64,000 bases of DNA, from NCBI GenBank assembly GCA_903909605.1, contig CAIVWH010000021.1, forward strand, positions 1 through 64,000, given 5' to 3'. The notes below the pieces were generated by a model. It did not search any database, was not told the DNA's origin, and saw only the letters and a program-made list of their open reading frames with translations. This DNA is from an uncultured Micrococcales bacterium (GTDB lineage: Bacteria; Actinomycetota; Actinomycetes; Actinomycetales; Microbacteriaceae). This document shows positions 7,873 through 17,956 of the stretch, one piece after another (the first letter of the stretch is position 1; every line of letters begins with the position of its first letter). The translations under genes were made by a program, and so were the position numbers.

Positions 7873-10380
7873 CTAAGCGCGCAACTGCGCGTTGAACTTT
7901 GCGGCGACTGCGGAGACCGCCTTGTCGCGGGCCTCGGTTGCCTCGGCCTGAGTTAGCGTGCGATCCAGCGCGCGGAAGCGCAGTGCGAAGGTCAGTGACT
8001 TTTTGTTCTCACCTATGGTTTCGCCGCGATAGTCATCGATCAGTTCGATGTTCTCCAGCAACTCTCCTGCTGACTGCCTGACGGTCTGCAAAATCACTCC
8101 AGCCGGAATGTTCACATCGACCAGGAGCGAAAGATCCTGTGTTGCCGCAGGCATTATGCCAATGGCCGATGCCTGAATTACGTTGGGCGAAACCGCGTAG
8201 AGTGCGGTGAGATTCAACTCTGCCGCCGCCACCCTGCGAGGTAGATCGTTTTCCATCGTTAGCGCTGGATCGAGTTCACCAACAACACCGATGTGGGTCT
8301 CTGCAACGTATACCTCAGCAAAGCGACCCGGGTGAAAACCCAATCCTTCACCTTGGACGAAAACAGGTTCTGCGCCAACTGCTCGCACAGCGACGATTAC
8401 CGCGGCAAGGGCATCTTGGTAGGTGGCTGCAACGGCCTTTTGACCAACCTGATTTGCCACGCGGTTGCCGGTTAGTAGCACTGCCAGGTGTTTTGGCTGC
8501 GGCGGGATAACCGACTTGAGTTCGGCAAGCTCGCCAACTGTCGGGCGCTGGTTGCCGGCGGGAAGCAGGGTCGTCGCCTTGACTTCACCGCGAGGCAGAA
8601 AGACAGAGCCCTCCTCAAACAGGGCCAAATCGTTGAGCCCGCGTGAAATGTTGCGCTTGGCTGCTTCTATCAAGCCAGGCAGCAAGCGCAGCCTCATCTC
8701 GCCGAACTCGGATTGAAGAGCATTTGCCAGCTTCACGGCCGGTTGCGCATGCCCGGCAAACCAGGAGTTCTGCGTGGAGCTAACGAATGGGTAGGTCAAG
8801 ACTTCGGTGTGTCCGGCGCCGACCAAAGCCGTGAGAACTTGGCGTCGCCGCTTCTGGTTAGCCGTTAGGCCACGACCCGGAGGCGCTACCGGAAGGCGAA
8901 CGGGGATTTTGTCGTAGCCACCGATTCGCGCGACCTCTTCGGCTAGATCTGACTTGTCGGTGAGGTCTGGGCGCCAACTTGGACGCAGCACCTCGAGGCC
9001 GCCTTCGACCTCGGCCACCACACAGCCGATTTCGCCAAGCACGCGCGATTCCTCGTCTGCTCCAAAGTCGAAACCGACAACCGAGGCAACGTAACCGGAT
9101 GGCAAAAAGACGGGATGGATCGGGTCGAGTTGCTTGTACTCGGCGCCGAGCGAACCGGCCTCGCCACCCGCGTGCACCTCGAGCAGTTGCACCACGCGAG
9201 CAGCAGCGTTATCGGCCATCATCGGATCGATGCCACGTTCAAAGCGCTTGGATGCCTCTGAAGAAAGTTTGTGACGGCGCGCAGTTCGTGCAATCGAAAT
9301 TGGATCAAAGGTTGCCGATTCAATCAAAACGTTTTTTGTGGTCGCGGTGACTTCGGTGCTTTCGCCACCCATCACTCCGGCAAGCCCAATCGCTCCGCTG
9401 GCATCGGCAATCACCAGATCTTCGACATCGAGCTTGCGAACCTGACCATCAAGTGTTTTCAAAGTCTCGCCGGAATGAGCCCGTCGAACCGTGATTCCGC
9501 CTTGAAGTTTGTCTAGATCGTATGCGTGGATCGGCTGCCCGAGCTCGAGCATCACGTAATTGGTAATGTCCACGGCGAGCGAAATGGATCGCATACCGGC
9601 AAGCTTCAGGCGAGCCACCATCCACTGCGGTGTTGGGCGAGATGCATCGATGTTCGAAACAGAACGAAGCACCATTCGCTGCATTCCTGCTCGCCCTCTA
9701 ATTGGGGCTGGATCAACTAGTGAGAGTTCGAATCCGTGGCACTGATCTAGATGGGCGTTGCCCTTCGGGTCGCGGAACTCGCCACCGGTTGCGTGCGCAT
9801 ACTCGCGAGCGATGCCGCGAATCGAGAAGCAGTAGCCGCGATCTGGAGTTACGTTTACGTCGGCAGCAGAGTCGTCGAGGTGAAGAAGTTCGATTGCATC
9901 TACGCCAACCTTTGGGTCGAGGCCGAGCTCGCCTAGTCGCATGATTCCCGAGTGGTCGTCACCCAATCCGAGCTCGCGAGCCGAGGCCATCATGCCGTCT
10001 GAGATGTGGCCATAGGTGGAACGCGCTGCGATGCGGAAGTCACCTGGGAGTACGGCACCTGGCAGACAGACAACAACCTTGTCGCCGACCTGGAAATTGC
10101 TTGCGCCACAGACGATGCCGCGCACGTCTGCCCCGCCATCAGCTGCAGTTGCGCCATCGGGTGCTACTCGAACCTGGCACCAGTTGATGGTCTTGCCGTT
10201 GCTCTGCGGCTCGGGAGTGAACTCGAGAACCTGACCGACAACCACTGGGCCGGTTAACTCAAAGCGGTAGACGCCTTCTTCTTCAAGACCAACTTTGACG
10301 AGTTCGGCCATGACCGATTCAGGCGTTGCATCGCCAGGTATGTCTACGTACTCGGCAAGCCAACTCAGTGGAACGCGCAT
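7873..10380 (-). CDS. pheT: phenylalanyl-tRNA synthetase beta subunit
   Basis: This is the 835-aa large subunit of the alpha2-beta2 PheRS. It has the N-terminal MRVPLSWLAEYV segment, an EMAP-type tRNA-binding region at about residues 40-150, the B3/B4 editing and B5 regions, and a C-terminal ferredoxin-like anticodon-binding domain (about 740-835). The start overlaps the pheS stop by one base (TAATG). Family length and domain order are normal. Confidence 0.97.
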   Translation of the reverse strand: MRVPLSWLAEYVDIPGDATPESVMAELVKVGLEEEGVYRFELTGPVVVGQVLEFTPEPQSNGKTINWCQVRVAPDGATAADGGADVRGIVCGASNFQVGDKVVVCLPGAVLPGDFRIAARSTYGHISDGMMASARELGLGDDHSGIMRLGELGLDPKVGVDAIELLHLDDSAADVNVTPDRGYCFSIRGIAREYAHATGGEFRDPKGNAHLDQCHGFELSLVDPAPIRGRAGMQRMVLRSVSNIDASRPTPQWMVARLKLAGMRSISLAVDITNYVMLELGQPIHAYDLDKLQGGITVRRAHSGETLKTLDGQVRKLDVEDLVIADASGAIGLAGVMGGESTEVTATTKNVLIESATFDPISIARTARRHKLSSEASKRFERGIDPMMADNAAARVVQLLEVHAGGEAGSLGAEYKQLDPIHPVFLPSGYVASVVGFDFGADEESRVLGEIGCVVAEVEGGLEVLRPSWRPDLTDKSDLAEEVARIGGYDKIPVRLPVAPPGRGLTANQKRRRQVLTALVGAGHTEVLTYPFVSSTQNSWFAGHAQPAVKLANALQSEFGEMRLRLLPGLIEAAKRNISRGLNDLALFEEGSVFLPRGEVKATTLLPAGNQRPTVGELAELKSVIPPQPKHLAVLLTGNRVANQVGQKAVAATYQDALAAVIVAVRAVGAEPVFVQGEGLGFHPGRFAEVYVAETHIGVVGELDPALTMENDLPRRVAAAELNLTALYAVSPNVIQASAIGIMPAATQDLSLLVDVNIPAGVILQTVRQSAGELLENIELIDDYRGETIGENKKSLTFALRFRALDRTLTQAEATEARDKAVSAVAAKFNAQLRA

Positions 10381-11417
10381 TAGAGGTTGACTCCAAACTG
10401 CTGCGAGAAGCGAACGTCGGCTTCGACCATGTCGTGCATATCTTTCACGTCATTGCGGAACATCAGTGTGCGCTCTATGCCCATACCGAATGCGAAGCCT
10501 TGGTACTGCTCAGGGTCGATACCGGCAGCGCGCAGGACATTTGGATTCACCATTCCGCAGCCACCCCACTCAACCCAGCGGGCGCCGCCCTTAGCCCCAG
10601 GATGCCAAACATCGAGTTCAGCACTCGGCTCGGTAAAAGGAAAGAACGATGGACGCAGGCGAATTTGGGCTTCAGGCCCGAACATGCTGCGCGCAAAGTG
10701 CTCCAGGGTGCCGCGAAGATCTGCCATGGTCAAACCCTTGTCGATGGCAAGACCCTCGACCTGGTGGAATACCGGAGTGTGAGTCGCATCGAGTTCGTCG
10801 GTTCGGAATACGCGACCTGGACAGAGCACGTAAACCGGGAGTTCACGCTCGAGCAGCGAGCGAACCTGAACCGGTGAGGTGTGAGTGCGAAGGACCAGGT
10901 GAGACTCGACCGGGTCGACGAAAAAAGTGTCTTGCATTGCTCGCGCCGGGTGGTCGGCGTCGAAATTCAGTGCGTCGAAGTTGAACCACTCGTGCTCGAG
11001 CTCCGGCCCTTCGGCAATCTCCCATCCCATGCCGATGAAGATGTCTGAGATCTGGTCTTGCAGCAGCGAAAGCGGGTGACGCGCTCCGAGTGGAATGCGG
11101 GTAGCCACGGCTGTCATGTCGACACGCTCTGCGGCCAACTTTGCGCGCTCTTCGGCGGCGGCAAACACGGCCTCGGCTGCGGCATAGGCGGCGTTGATTT
11201 CGCCGCGGGCCTTGCCAACCAAAGCGCCAGCCTCCGCTTTGAACTCGGGGGCCAGGTCGCGAAGCGAAGCGTTCATCGTGTGGATTGGCGATTGGTCTCC
11301 GACTACCGCGCCACGGATGGCCTTCAGCTTTGAAAGGTCTGCGGCCTCAGCGATTTGAGCGAGCGCGGCCGACACAACTTTGGCGATGGCCGATGCGGTA
11401 ATTGGGTTAGCTGACAT
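10380..11417 (-). CDS. pheS: phenylalanyl-tRNA synthetase alpha subunit
   Basis: This 345-aa class II synthetase catalytic subunit joins Phe to tRNA-Phe with PheT. It has an N-terminal coiled coil, the GARHPL segment before the catalytic core, and motifs 2 and 3 (VFRTDELDATHTPVFHQ; GFAFGMGIERTLM). The ATG at 11417 is preceded by AGAGG; frame starts further upstream lie in the methyltransferase gene and were rejected. TAAACT lies 7 nt before the ATG and could be an internal -10 element. Confidence 0.97.
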   Translation of the reverse strand: MSANPITASAIAKVVSAALAQIAEAADLSKLKAIRGAVVGDQSPIHTMNASLRDLAPEFKAEAGALVGKARGEINAAYAAAEAVFAAAEERAKLAAERVDMTAVATRIPLGARHPLSLLQDQISDIFIGMGWEIAEGPELEHEWFNFDALNFDADHPARAMQDTFFVDPVESHLVLRTHTSPVQVRSLLERELPVYVLCPGRVFRTDELDATHTPVFHQVEGLAIDKGLTMADLRGTLEHFARSMFGPEAQIRLRPSFFPFTEPSAELDVWHPGAKGGARWVEWGGCGMVNPNVLRAAGIDPEQYQGFAFGMGIERTLMFRNDVKDMHDMVEADVRFSQQFGVNL

Positions 11418-11427
11418 TGCCTCTAGT

Positions 11428-12225
11428 TTAGCCAGCGGCGTTCTGAACGAAGGCGGAGGCATAGAGACAAATACTTGCGGCTGTTGCCAAGTTAAGGCTT
11501 TCGGCATCTCCGAAGATTGGCACCGCAACCTCTTTATCGGCCAACTTCAGAGTTGAAGGCTCAAACCCCCACGCCTCGTTTCCGAAGACCCACGCGGTTG
11601 GCTTGCCCAGTTCGCTATCTGAAAGCGGTAACTGCTCGCCACCCGCGTTTGCCGCGAAAACTTGTAGACCCGCATTCTTGAGGGCAGTGATGGCCGACTC
11701 GATTTCGACACCGATGACAACGGGCACGTGAAACAGTGACCCAGCCGTTGAGCGCACGAGTTTCGGATTGTAGAGGTCAACCGAGTTTGCGCTGATGATC
11801 ACAGCGTCGGCTCCAGCAGCATCGGCAGCACGAAGAACCGTGCCGGCGTTACCGGGGTCGCGAACGTTGGCCAAAAACGCAATCAGCCGAGGCTGAGTTT
11901 CGAGTAACTCCTCGAGCGAAACGTCGAGCTGCCTGCAAATAGCTATTACGCCTTGGGGGGTGCTGGTGTCGCTCATCTGCTTCAGCGAAGAATCGCTTAC
12001 CTCGGTGAGCATCACACCGGCAGCGTCGAGCAGGTCAAATTCACGCGGATGCGCAGCACGCGCATCCGTGGTGAAAAAGACTTCGTCGAGCAGCTCAGGA
12101 TAGGCCACGGCTTCTTTCAAACCTTGTGGCCCCTCAAGCAAAAAGAGCCCGGTCTCAGACCGAGCATCTTTTTGACTCAAGCGAGCGACCCGGCGAACCT
12201 TTGCGGCACTCGGATCGTTCGACAA
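11428..12225 (-). CDS. TrmH/SpoU-family RNA 2'-O-methyltransferase
   Basis: This 265-aa SPOUT methyltransferase very probably modifies rRNA or tRNA ribose. It has an N-terminal L30e-like substrate-binding region (about residues 1-95) and the trefoil-knot SAM domain with the NVRDPGNAGTVLRAADAAGA motif (about 120-139) and FGNEAWG near 215. The gene lies between rplT and pheS, the usual actinobacterial position of such an rRNA methyltransferase. The start is TTG at 12225, five bases after the rplT stop; no other start keeps the N-terminus. The exact target nucleotide cannot be assigned. Confidence 0.88.
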   Translation of the reverse strand: MSNDPSAAKVRRVARLSQKDARSETGLFLLEGPQGLKEAVAYPELLDEVFFTTDARAAHPREFDLLDAAGVMLTEVSDSSLKQMSDTSTPQGVIAICRQLDVSLEELLETQPRLIAFLANVRDPGNAGTVLRAADAAGADAVIISANSVDLYNPKLVRSTAGSLFHVPVVIGVEIESAITALKNAGLQVFAANAGGEQLPLSDSELGKPTAWVFGNEAWGFEPSTLKLADKEVAVPIFGDAESLNLATAASICLYASAFVQNAAG

Positions 12226-12230
12226 CGTGA

Positions 12231-12614
12231 CTACTTAGCCTTTGGGGCCGAAGTGTTCGCAGGAAGAGCAGCCTTTGCGGTTGCAACCAAGCTTGCGAAG
12301 GTCTTTGGCTCGTTGACTGCGAGGTCAGCAAGGATGCGGCGGTCAACCTGCACACCCGCAAGCGCGAGGCCCTGGATGAGGCGGTTGTAGGTCATGCCGT
12401 TTGCGCGGGCAGCTGCGTTGATGCGCTGGATCCACAGGCGACGGAACTGGCCCTTCTTCTCGCGGCGGTCGTTGAATGCGTAGACCAGCGAGTGCAGCAT
12501 CTGCTGCTTTGCCATGCGGTACAGACGTGAACGCTGTCCGCGGTAACCCTGTGCGCGCTCGAGAACGACGCGGCGCTTCTTCGCGGCGTTAACCGCGTTC
12601 TTTACTCTTGCCAT
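12231..12614 (-). CDS. rplT: 50S ribosomal protein L20
   Basis: L20 (127 aa) binds 23S rRNA early in 50S assembly. The sequence is a textbook match: [15 protein letters not shown] at the N-terminus, then the [10 protein letters not shown] and [13 protein letters not shown] segments. It is the third gene of infC-rpmI-rplT. The C-terminus has a short Ala/Lys tail beyond the usual end. In other bacteria L20 represses this operon by binding its mRNA; no such site was identified here. Confidence 0.98.
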   Translation of the reverse strand: MARVKNAVNAAKKRRVVLERAQGYRGQRSRLYRMAKQQMLHSLVYAFNDRREKKGQFRRLWIQRINAAARANGMTYNRLIQGLALAGVQVDRRILADLAVNEPKTFASLVATAKAALPANTSAPKAK

Positions 12615-12642
12615 TTCTTATGCTCCTAAGTTGTAAGGCGGA

Positions 12643-12837
12643 CTACTTGCCCAGCTGCTTCTTGATGGTCTTGAAGTCTGCGGCCGATACAACCTGGTCG
12701 ACGTTTAGACGACGGGTGCGACGGCTCGACTTGTGCTCAAGGTTGTGGCGCATGTTGATTTGCTGCTTCATCAACTTGCCGCTGCCAGTGAAACGGAAAC
12801 GCTTCTTGGCACCCGAGTGGGTCTTCTGCTTTGGCAT
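12643..12837 (-). CDS. rpmI: 50S ribosomal protein L35
   Basis: L35 is a small basic 64-aa protein of the large subunit. [14 protein letters not shown] and the central [17 protein letters not shown] segments identify it. It lies between infC (9 bp upstream) and rplT (28 bp downstream). Confidence 0.98.
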   Translation of the reverse strand: MPKQKTHSGAKKRFRFTGSGKLMKQQINMRHNLEHKSSRRTRRLNVDQVVSAADFKTIKKQLGK

Positions 12838-12846
12838 TCTTCTCTC

Positions 12847-13440
12847 CTATTCGCCGGCAGGTGCCGACTCATCTTTCTTGGCATCGACCGGAGCCTTTGC
12901 CGCCTTCTTAGCCTCGGCTTTAGCCTCGGCCTTGTTCTTAGTTGGACCGATAACCATCACCATGTTTCGTCCGTCGACCGATGGGTTCGATTCGACAGAT
13001 CCAAACGCGGAAACTTCTTCGGCAAGCTTCTGCAGCAGCTTTACGCCCATCTCTGGACGCGACTGCTCGCGACCGCGGAACACCACGATCACCTTTACTT
13101 TGTCGCCAGCCTTTAGGAACTTTTCAATCTGCGCACGCTTTGTGCCGTAGTCGTGATCGTCGATCTTCAAACCGAATCGAACAGTCTTCAGCACAGTATT
13201 GACCTGGTTCTTGCGCGCTTCACGAACCTTCTGGGCGGCTTCGTACTTGAATTTTCCGAAGTCCATTAGTTTCGCTACTGGCGGTTTCGACATCGGCGCT
13301 ACTTCGACTAGGTCGAGGTCGGCTTCTTGAGCCATGCGTAGTGCTTCTTCGATACGAACTACACCAACCTGCTCACCTGCTGGGCCGACGAGGCGAACCT
13401 CTGGCACGCGGATGCGCTCATTGATACGTGGGTCGCTGAT
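12847..13440 (-). CDS. infC: translation initiation factor IF-3, ATC start codon
   Basis: IF-3 (197 aa) keeps ribosomal subunits apart and proofreads the start codon. The conserved N-terminus [19 protein letters not shown] begins at an ATC codon (13440-13438), preceded by TTAGGAG at proper spacing. An in-frame TAA lies five codons upstream, so no ATG, GTG or TTG can give this N-terminus. The next GTG (13407) would remove 11 conserved residues. Rare AUU/AUC/AUA starts are the known basis of IF-3 autoregulation. A Lys/Ala-rich C-terminal tail of about 30 aa follows the normal domain. Confidence 0.95.
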   Translation of the reverse strand: MSDPRINERIRVPEVRLVGPAGEQVGVVRIEEALRMAQEADLDLVEVAPMSKPPVAKLMDFGKFKYEAAQKVREARKNQVNTVLKTVRFGLKIDDHDYGTKRAQIEKFLKAGDKVKVIVVFRGREQSRPEMGVKLLQKLAEEVSAFGSVESNPSVDGRNMVMVIGPTKNKAEAKAEAKKAAKAPVDAKKDESAPAGE

Positions 13441-13668
13441 TGTTGCTCCTAATTAGTGGTGACAAATGCTTGTTACATTGGCCACGCAAGCGCAGGACGC
13501 GAGCGCACAGAAACAAAAGTTTCCAGCAGGCTTCGTTACCGAAACCTAAAGCTTTACCCGATCACCTATTGAGGCGGTGAAACTAGGTGGGAAATCAATC
13601 CACTTCTGACTGGAGCGAACCCCAGAGCCATCGGCTAGCCTAGCAGAGCCCAGCCAAAGGAGTAAAGA

Positions 13669-14004
13669 GTGGACGAGTCCCAGTTCGATCAGGCGATGCG
13701 AGACATCGCCGAAGTTCCGGCAGTCGAGCTGATCCAGACCGCCGCAGTGCATCTGATGAGCGCCGCGGCCGTGCAGTGTGGACTTGGCGCGGATGACCAT
13801 CCGGCCGATTTGGACGAGGCTCGCAAATTGATCAACGCGCTGGCCGCGTTGATCACCGGGGCCGCCGCCGATCTCGGTGACCACCACGCTCGCCCGCTTC
13901 GCGACGGGCTTCGCTCACTGCAGTTGGCGTTCCGCGAGGCGTCTGCAATTCAGGATGCCCCCGGCCAAGGCCCTGGCGAAAAGTACACCGGCCCGGTCAA
14001 CTAA
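13669..14004 (+). CDS. DUF1844-family protein
   Basis: This 111-aa protein of unknown function is conserved in actinobacteria next to infC. The typical segments are DIAEVPAVELIQTAAVHLMSA near the N-terminus, DLDEARKLINALA in the middle, and the C-terminal GEKYTGPVN. The start is GTG at 13669 with a strong AAAGGAG 6 nt upstream. It is mostly helical and soluble, with no signal peptide. It is divergent from infC and converges with the SseB-like gene. Confidence 0.85.
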   Translation: MDESQFDQAMRDIAEVPAVELIQTAAVHLMSAAAVQCGLGADDHPADLDEARKLINALAALITGAAADLGDHHARPLRDGLRSLQLAFREASAIQDAPGQGPGEKYTGPVN

Positions 14005-14042
14005 TTTGGGGCTGCCTGCCGCCTTTTTGGACGAGTTGCCGG

Positions 14043-14819
14043 CTAAGCCAGTTTGACTCTAAGACTGTCGACGTGCTCGGCAATGGTCTGACTTTGCGAT
14101 AGCGACTCGGCAAATTGCTGCATAAGTTGCTGCACGGTTTCAGCAGCTAAACCCGCTTGCAAGGTCAGAACAAGCAGCACCTCGGCACTGTGCAGGCGTG
14201 ATGTTTCATCGCAGTCTTGCAGCTCAAAATTTAGGATGTCGTCGAATCGCAAAATCACTGCGCGGAACTCTTCGTGAACGAGTGCGTCGCGCACAGGATG
14301 AACCCATACCTCTGCCTTTGCGATTGCCTCGATAGCCGGACGTCGAATGGCAAATTCAGTATCGGATTGCGGATCAACGATGATGCGAGTGTTGCCTTCA
14401 GCGGCCGCCGCGAGCGCAACCCTCCTTGCCGCGGCTGGCACCGGTCTGGCTTTCGCATTCCAGAGCTGCATCGCGGAAACCGAACTGAAGACCGGCAATC
14501 CGTTTTGATCATCTGGGGTGGCAACGGTGACAATACTCAGGTCTGCGCTCTTGTCGGCCTTTAGACCGTGTGCGCCTTCTTCGGCGTCTCCGAGATCGGC
14601 AAGGAGCGGAATCAGAAGTCGCATTTGTCGAATAACGTCGACTAGTTCTTCGTTTTTCAGTTCGCCTCGGCGAAATGCCGCGAGCGCATCAAGAAACTTT
14701 GGATCGGCAGAACCGTCGTCGTTGCTCCACTCGTTTTCTTCAAATTCTCGACCCTGCCAGGGCGTGCCCGCAGAATCGGTGAACCGATTGCTGTTGATGT
14801 GCTCGTGTTCGAAGGTCAT
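14043..14819 (-). CDS. SseB-family protein
   Basis: The 258-aa protein has an SseB N-terminal-type domain (roughly residues 55-180), as found in actinobacterial proteins encoded beside priA. It has no signal peptide or membrane segment, and its biochemical role is unknown. Its ATG overlaps the priA stop by 4 nt (ATGA), so it is co-translated with the histidine genes. The N-terminal 40 residues are acidic and polar, probably disordered. Confidence 0.7.
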   Translation of the reverse strand: MTFEHEHINSNRFTDSAGTPWQGREFEENEWSNDDGSADPKFLDALAAFRRGELKNEELVDVIRQMRLLIPLLADLGDAEEGAHGLKADKSADLSIVTVATPDDQNGLPVFSSVSAMQLWNAKARPVPAAARRVALAAAAEGNTRIIVDPQSDTEFAIRRPAIEAIAKAEVWVHPVRDALVHEEFRAVILRFDDILNFELQDCDETSRLHSAEVLLVLTLQAGLAAETVQQLMQQFAESLSQSQTIAEHVDSLRVKLA

Positions 14820-15556
14820 GACTGCTTGGCGCCTGCTATGGCCAGTGCCTCTTGAAGCGTGAACTTGCCCGCGTAGAGCGATTTACCGAGAATCGCGCCT
14901 TCAAGCCCCTGCCCCACTAGCTCGCGCAGGTCAGCGATGTCTTGCAGCGAAGAGATTCCGCCGGATGCAACAACTGGCTTGTTGGTGCGCTGCATAACTT
15001 CGCGCAGCAGTTCGATATTCGGGCCGCGCAGCGTGCCATCCTTGGTGACATCGGTGACAACATAGCGAGCACAGCCGGCGGCTTCTAGTCGGGCGAGTAC
15101 CTCGAACAGGTCGCCGCCCTCCTTGGTCCATCCCCTTGCGGCCAAAGTGGTGCCGCGAACATCGAGCCCAACGGCAATCTGAGCGCCGAACTTGGCTATG
15201 ACCCTCTCGGTCCAGTCAGGGTCTTCAAGAGCAGCCGTGCCTAGGTTCACGCGAGTAGCGCCTGCCTCAAGCGCGGCCTCAAGCGATGCATCATCACGGA
15301 TGCCGCCACTCAACTCGATCTTCACGGTGCTGGCGGCATCGACCACCTCGCGAATCACCGCGCGATTATCACCTCTACCGAACGCCGCATCCAGGTCGAC
15401 CAGGTGGATCCACTCGGCTCCGGCTTCGATCCAGGTCAGTGCAGCCTCAATAGGTGAACCGTAATCGGTTTCAGAACCTGCCTCACCTTGGGTAAGTCGC
15501 ACGGCCTTGCCGTCTGCAACGTCGACGGCCGGAAGTAGTTCTAGGTAATTGCTCAT
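14816..15556 (-). CDS. priA: phosphoribosyl isomerase A (HisA/TrpF)
   Basis: This 246-aa TIM barrel catalyses the ProFAR isomerisation of histidine synthesis and, in most actinobacteria, also the TrpF step of tryptophan synthesis. Asp12 in [12 protein letters not shown] and Asp132 in GLDVRG are the expected general acid/base residues. The Arg141-Gly-Trp143 motif is the PriA signature for handling both substrates. Dual activity here is inferred from that motif. The gene lies after hisH. Confidence 0.92.
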   Translation of the reverse strand: MSNYLELLPAVDVADGKAVRLTQGEAGSETDYGSPIEAALTWIEAGAEWIHLVDLDAAFGRGDNRAVIREVVDAASTVKIELSGGIRDDASLEAALEAGATRVNLGTAALEDPDWTERVIAKFGAQIAVGLDVRGTTLAARGWTKEGGDLFEVLARLEAAGCARYVVTDVTKDGTLRGPNIELLREVMQRTNKPVVASGGISSLQDIADLRELVGQGLEGAILGKSLYAGKFTLQEALAIAGAKQS

Positions 15557-15568
15557 CTGTGCCCTCTA

Positions 15569-16201
15569 TTAGAAAGTGTTTAGCCAATTGCGAAGCAACT
15601 TGATGCCAGCCTCGCCAGATTTCTCAGGATGAAATTGCGTTGCCGAAAGCGGACCATTTTCGACAGCGGCAACAAATGGTGAACCGTAATTCGCCCAAGT
15701 GACAAGTGGCTTCGCCAGTGGGCCATCCGAAACTAATTTCCAGTCTTTGACGCCATAAGAGTGCACAAAGTAAAAACTCTCGTGTTCGATGCCGGCAAAG
15801 AGTCGCGAGCTTTCGGCGCTCTGCACGGTGTTCCAACCCATGTGCGGCAGCATCGGCGCATCAAGCTTCTCGACTAGCCCTGGCCACTGGCCGAGGCCTT
15901 CGGTCTCGATGCCGTGTTCGACACCGCGTTCGAACAGCACCTGCTGACCGACGCAAATTCCGAGAACCGGCTTGGATGCGATGAGCCGCTGCTCGATGAG
16001 GCGTGCGCCATGAACGGCGCGAAGCTGATTCATAACCGCGGTGAATGCACCGACACCGGGAACCACTAGCCCATCGGCCGCTTGAACCGCCAGCGGATTC
16101 GCGCTTAGCTCAACATCTGCGCCGGCCGCGACTAACGCCTTGATTGCCGAGTGGATGTTGCCGCTGCCATAGTCGAGAACTACAACGCGGGGTGAGGTCA
16201 C
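15569..16201 (-). CDS. hisH: imidazole glycerol phosphate synthase, glutaminase subunit
   Basis: HisH (210 aa) releases ammonia from glutamine for HisF. The class I glutaminase nucleophile is Cys83 in GICVGQQ, and the His191/Glu193 pair lies in QFHPEKSG. It overlaps hisB by 4 nt. hisF is not in this window, so the partner is encoded elsewhere. Confidence 0.96.
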   Translation of the reverse strand: MTSPRVVVLDYGSGNIHSAIKALVAAGADVELSANPLAVQAADGLVVPGVGAFTAVMNQLRAVHGARLIEQRLIASKPVLGICVGQQVLFERGVEHGIETEGLGQWPGLVEKLDAPMLPHMGWNTVQSAESSRLFAGIEHESFYFVHSYGVKDWKLVSDGPLAKPLVTWANYGSPFVAAVENGPLSATQFHPEKSGEAGIKLLRNWLNTF

Positions 16202-16797
16202 AGCGAGCCCTTTGTTGAAGGCACTCCATCGACTCGAGGGTCGATCTCGACCGCCTTTCGCATCGCACGGGCGAAAGCCTTGAACTGCGCCTCTGCGATG
16301 TGGTGTGGGTCGCGCCCATCCAAGACGGTGACATGAACGGTGATGCCGGCGTTCAGAGAGATTGCCTCAAAAATGTGACGCACAAGCGAACCGGTGAAGT
16401 GCCCGCCGATTAGGTGAAATTCGAAACCCGCAGGCTCACCCTTGTGAACCAGGTATGGGCGACCCGACACATCGACAACCGCGCGCGCGAGTGCCTCATC
16501 GAGCGGCACTGTGGCGTCTCCGTAGCGACCGATCTTCGCTTTATCGCCCAGGGCCTGCTTGATCGCCTGGCCGAGAACAATCGCGGTGTCTTCTACGGTG
16601 TGGTGCACATCGATGTTGGTGTCGCCTGTCGCCTTCACCTCTAGGTCGATTAGCGAGTGCTTGGCGAACGCGGTAAGCAGGTGGTCGAAGAACGGAACTG
16701 TGGTCGAGATTGACGCCTTGCCGGTGCCGTCGAGGTTCAGAGCCAGCTCAACGGTCGACTCACTGGTCTTGCGCTGCAGACTGGCGGTGCGACTCAT
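16198..16797 (-). CDS. hisB: imidazoleglycerol-phosphate dehydratase
   Basis: This is the 199-aa monofunctional Mn-dependent dehydratase. Two half-repeats carry the metal-binding histidine motifs ([21 protein letters not shown]; then [23 protein letters not shown]). It starts 44 bp after hisC and overlaps hisH by 4 nt. Confidence 0.97.
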   Translation of the reverse strand: MSRTASLQRKTSESTVELALNLDGTGKASISTTVPFFDHLLTAFAKHSLIDLEVKATGDTNIDVHHTVEDTAIVLGQAIKQALGDKAKIGRYGDATVPLDEALARAVVDVSGRPYLVHKGEPAGFEFHLIGGHFTGSLVRHIFEAISLNAGITVHVTVLDGRDPHHIAEAQFKAFARAMRKAVEIDPRVDGVPSTKGSL

Positions 16798-16841
16798 TTA
16801 AATAACCTTCCGCTGCAAGCGTCATTGGGATTAGTGCAAGT

Positions 16842-17933
16842 TTAGCCAGCAAGCACTTCGCGAAGCGAGGACAAAAACTGCGAGGTCTCACTCTCGGTTC
16901 CCGCTGTGACACGAAGCGTGCCAGGAATTCCCACATTGCGAACCAGGATGCCTCGATCGAGCAACGACTGCCAGGTGGCGGCCGAGTCTTGTAACCCGGC
17001 AAACAAAACAAAATTGGCTTCGCTGCGGTATGGGTCGAGCCCCATCGAGGCCAGCTCTGCTACAAGGCGATCGCGCTGAACTCGGATGTCGTCAACGGTG
17101 GCCAACATGCTCGCCGCATGAGCCAAGGCGCCTTCTGCGGCGGCCTGAGTCAGGGCGCTCAAATGGTAAGGCAACCGGACGAGCCTCAGCGCGTCAACTA
17201 CGGAGGCATCCGCTGCTAGGTAGCCAACGCGCGCGCCGGCAAAGGCGAAGGCCTTGCTCATTGTGCGAGAGACCATCAGGCGTTCGCGACCGGGAAGCAA
17301 AGTGATTGCGCTCGGAGTGTTTGCTGGAGCGAATTCCGCGTAGGCCTCGTCTACAACCACGATGCCACCGGTTGCTTCCGATACCGCTTCATAGGCCGCC
17401 TCAACGGAATCCAAGGAAAGTGGTGTTCCGGTTGGATTATTTGGAGAACAAAGTAGGACGATATTCGGCTTGTGCTCGAGAATCTGCTGCCGAATGTGCT
17501 CTGGGGTTAGTTCGTAGCGATCCAGCCTCGGCGCATCCAGGTAAGCCGTTTCGAAACCTGAAGCGATGATCGAGTACATGGAATAGGTGGGGCCAAAACC
17601 CAGGGCGAGTCGCCCCCGACCGCCGAACGCCTGAACAATTTGCTGCAGGATTTCGTTTGAGCCGTTGGCTGCCCAAATCTGCTCGGCGGTAAGACCGTGA
17701 CCCAGGTAGGTCGCGAACGCTTCGCGAAGTTTGATGAACTCTCTGTCGGGATAGCGGTTTAGCTGAAGTGTCGCGTGAGCGATGCGGGAAAAGATATCTT
17801 CGATGACAGCGCGGGGAATGCGGTGAGTGTTTTCGTTGACATTGAGGGCAATTGGAACCTCGAGCTGCGGAGCGCCGTAGGGCCTGCGACCTTTCAGGTC
17901 GTCGCGCAGCGGCAGCTTATCGAGGTTCGACAT
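16842..17933 (-). CDS. hisC: histidinol-phosphate aminotransferase
   Basis: The 363-aa class I/II PLP enzyme has its Schiff-base Lys227 in SRTMSKAFAFAG, the LCSPNNPTG motif near 161-169, and DEAYAEF near 195-201. It is first in hisC-hisB-hisH-priA; hisD, normally directly upstream, is missing. There is no Shine-Dalgarno; TATTCT ends 6 nt before the ATG, which suggests leaderless transcription. Confidence 0.96.
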   Translation of the reverse strand: MSNLDKLPLRDDLKGRRPYGAPQLEVPIALNVNENTHRIPRAVIEDIFSRIAHATLQLNRYPDREFIKLREAFATYLGHGLTAEQIWAANGSNEILQQIVQAFGGRGRLALGFGPTYSMYSIIASGFETAYLDAPRLDRYELTPEHIRQQILEHKPNIVLLCSPNNPTGTPLSLDSVEAAYEAVSEATGGIVVVDEAYAEFAPANTPSAITLLPGRERLMVSRTMSKAFAFAGARVGYLAADASVVDALRLVRLPYHLSALTQAAAEGALAHAASMLATVDDIRVQRDRLVAELASMGLDPYRSEANFVLFAGLQDSAATWQSLLDRGILVRNVGIPGTLRVTAGTESETSQFLSSLREVLAG

Positions 17934-17956
17934 CAGGCAAGAATACCCTCGCCATG

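Noticed and set aside
13441..13668. L20-type leader or promoter upstream of infC
   Set aside because: A short inverted repeat (CACCTA/TAGGTG, 13563-13589) is visible, but I could not find a conserved L20-binding fold or a convincing -35/-10 pair.
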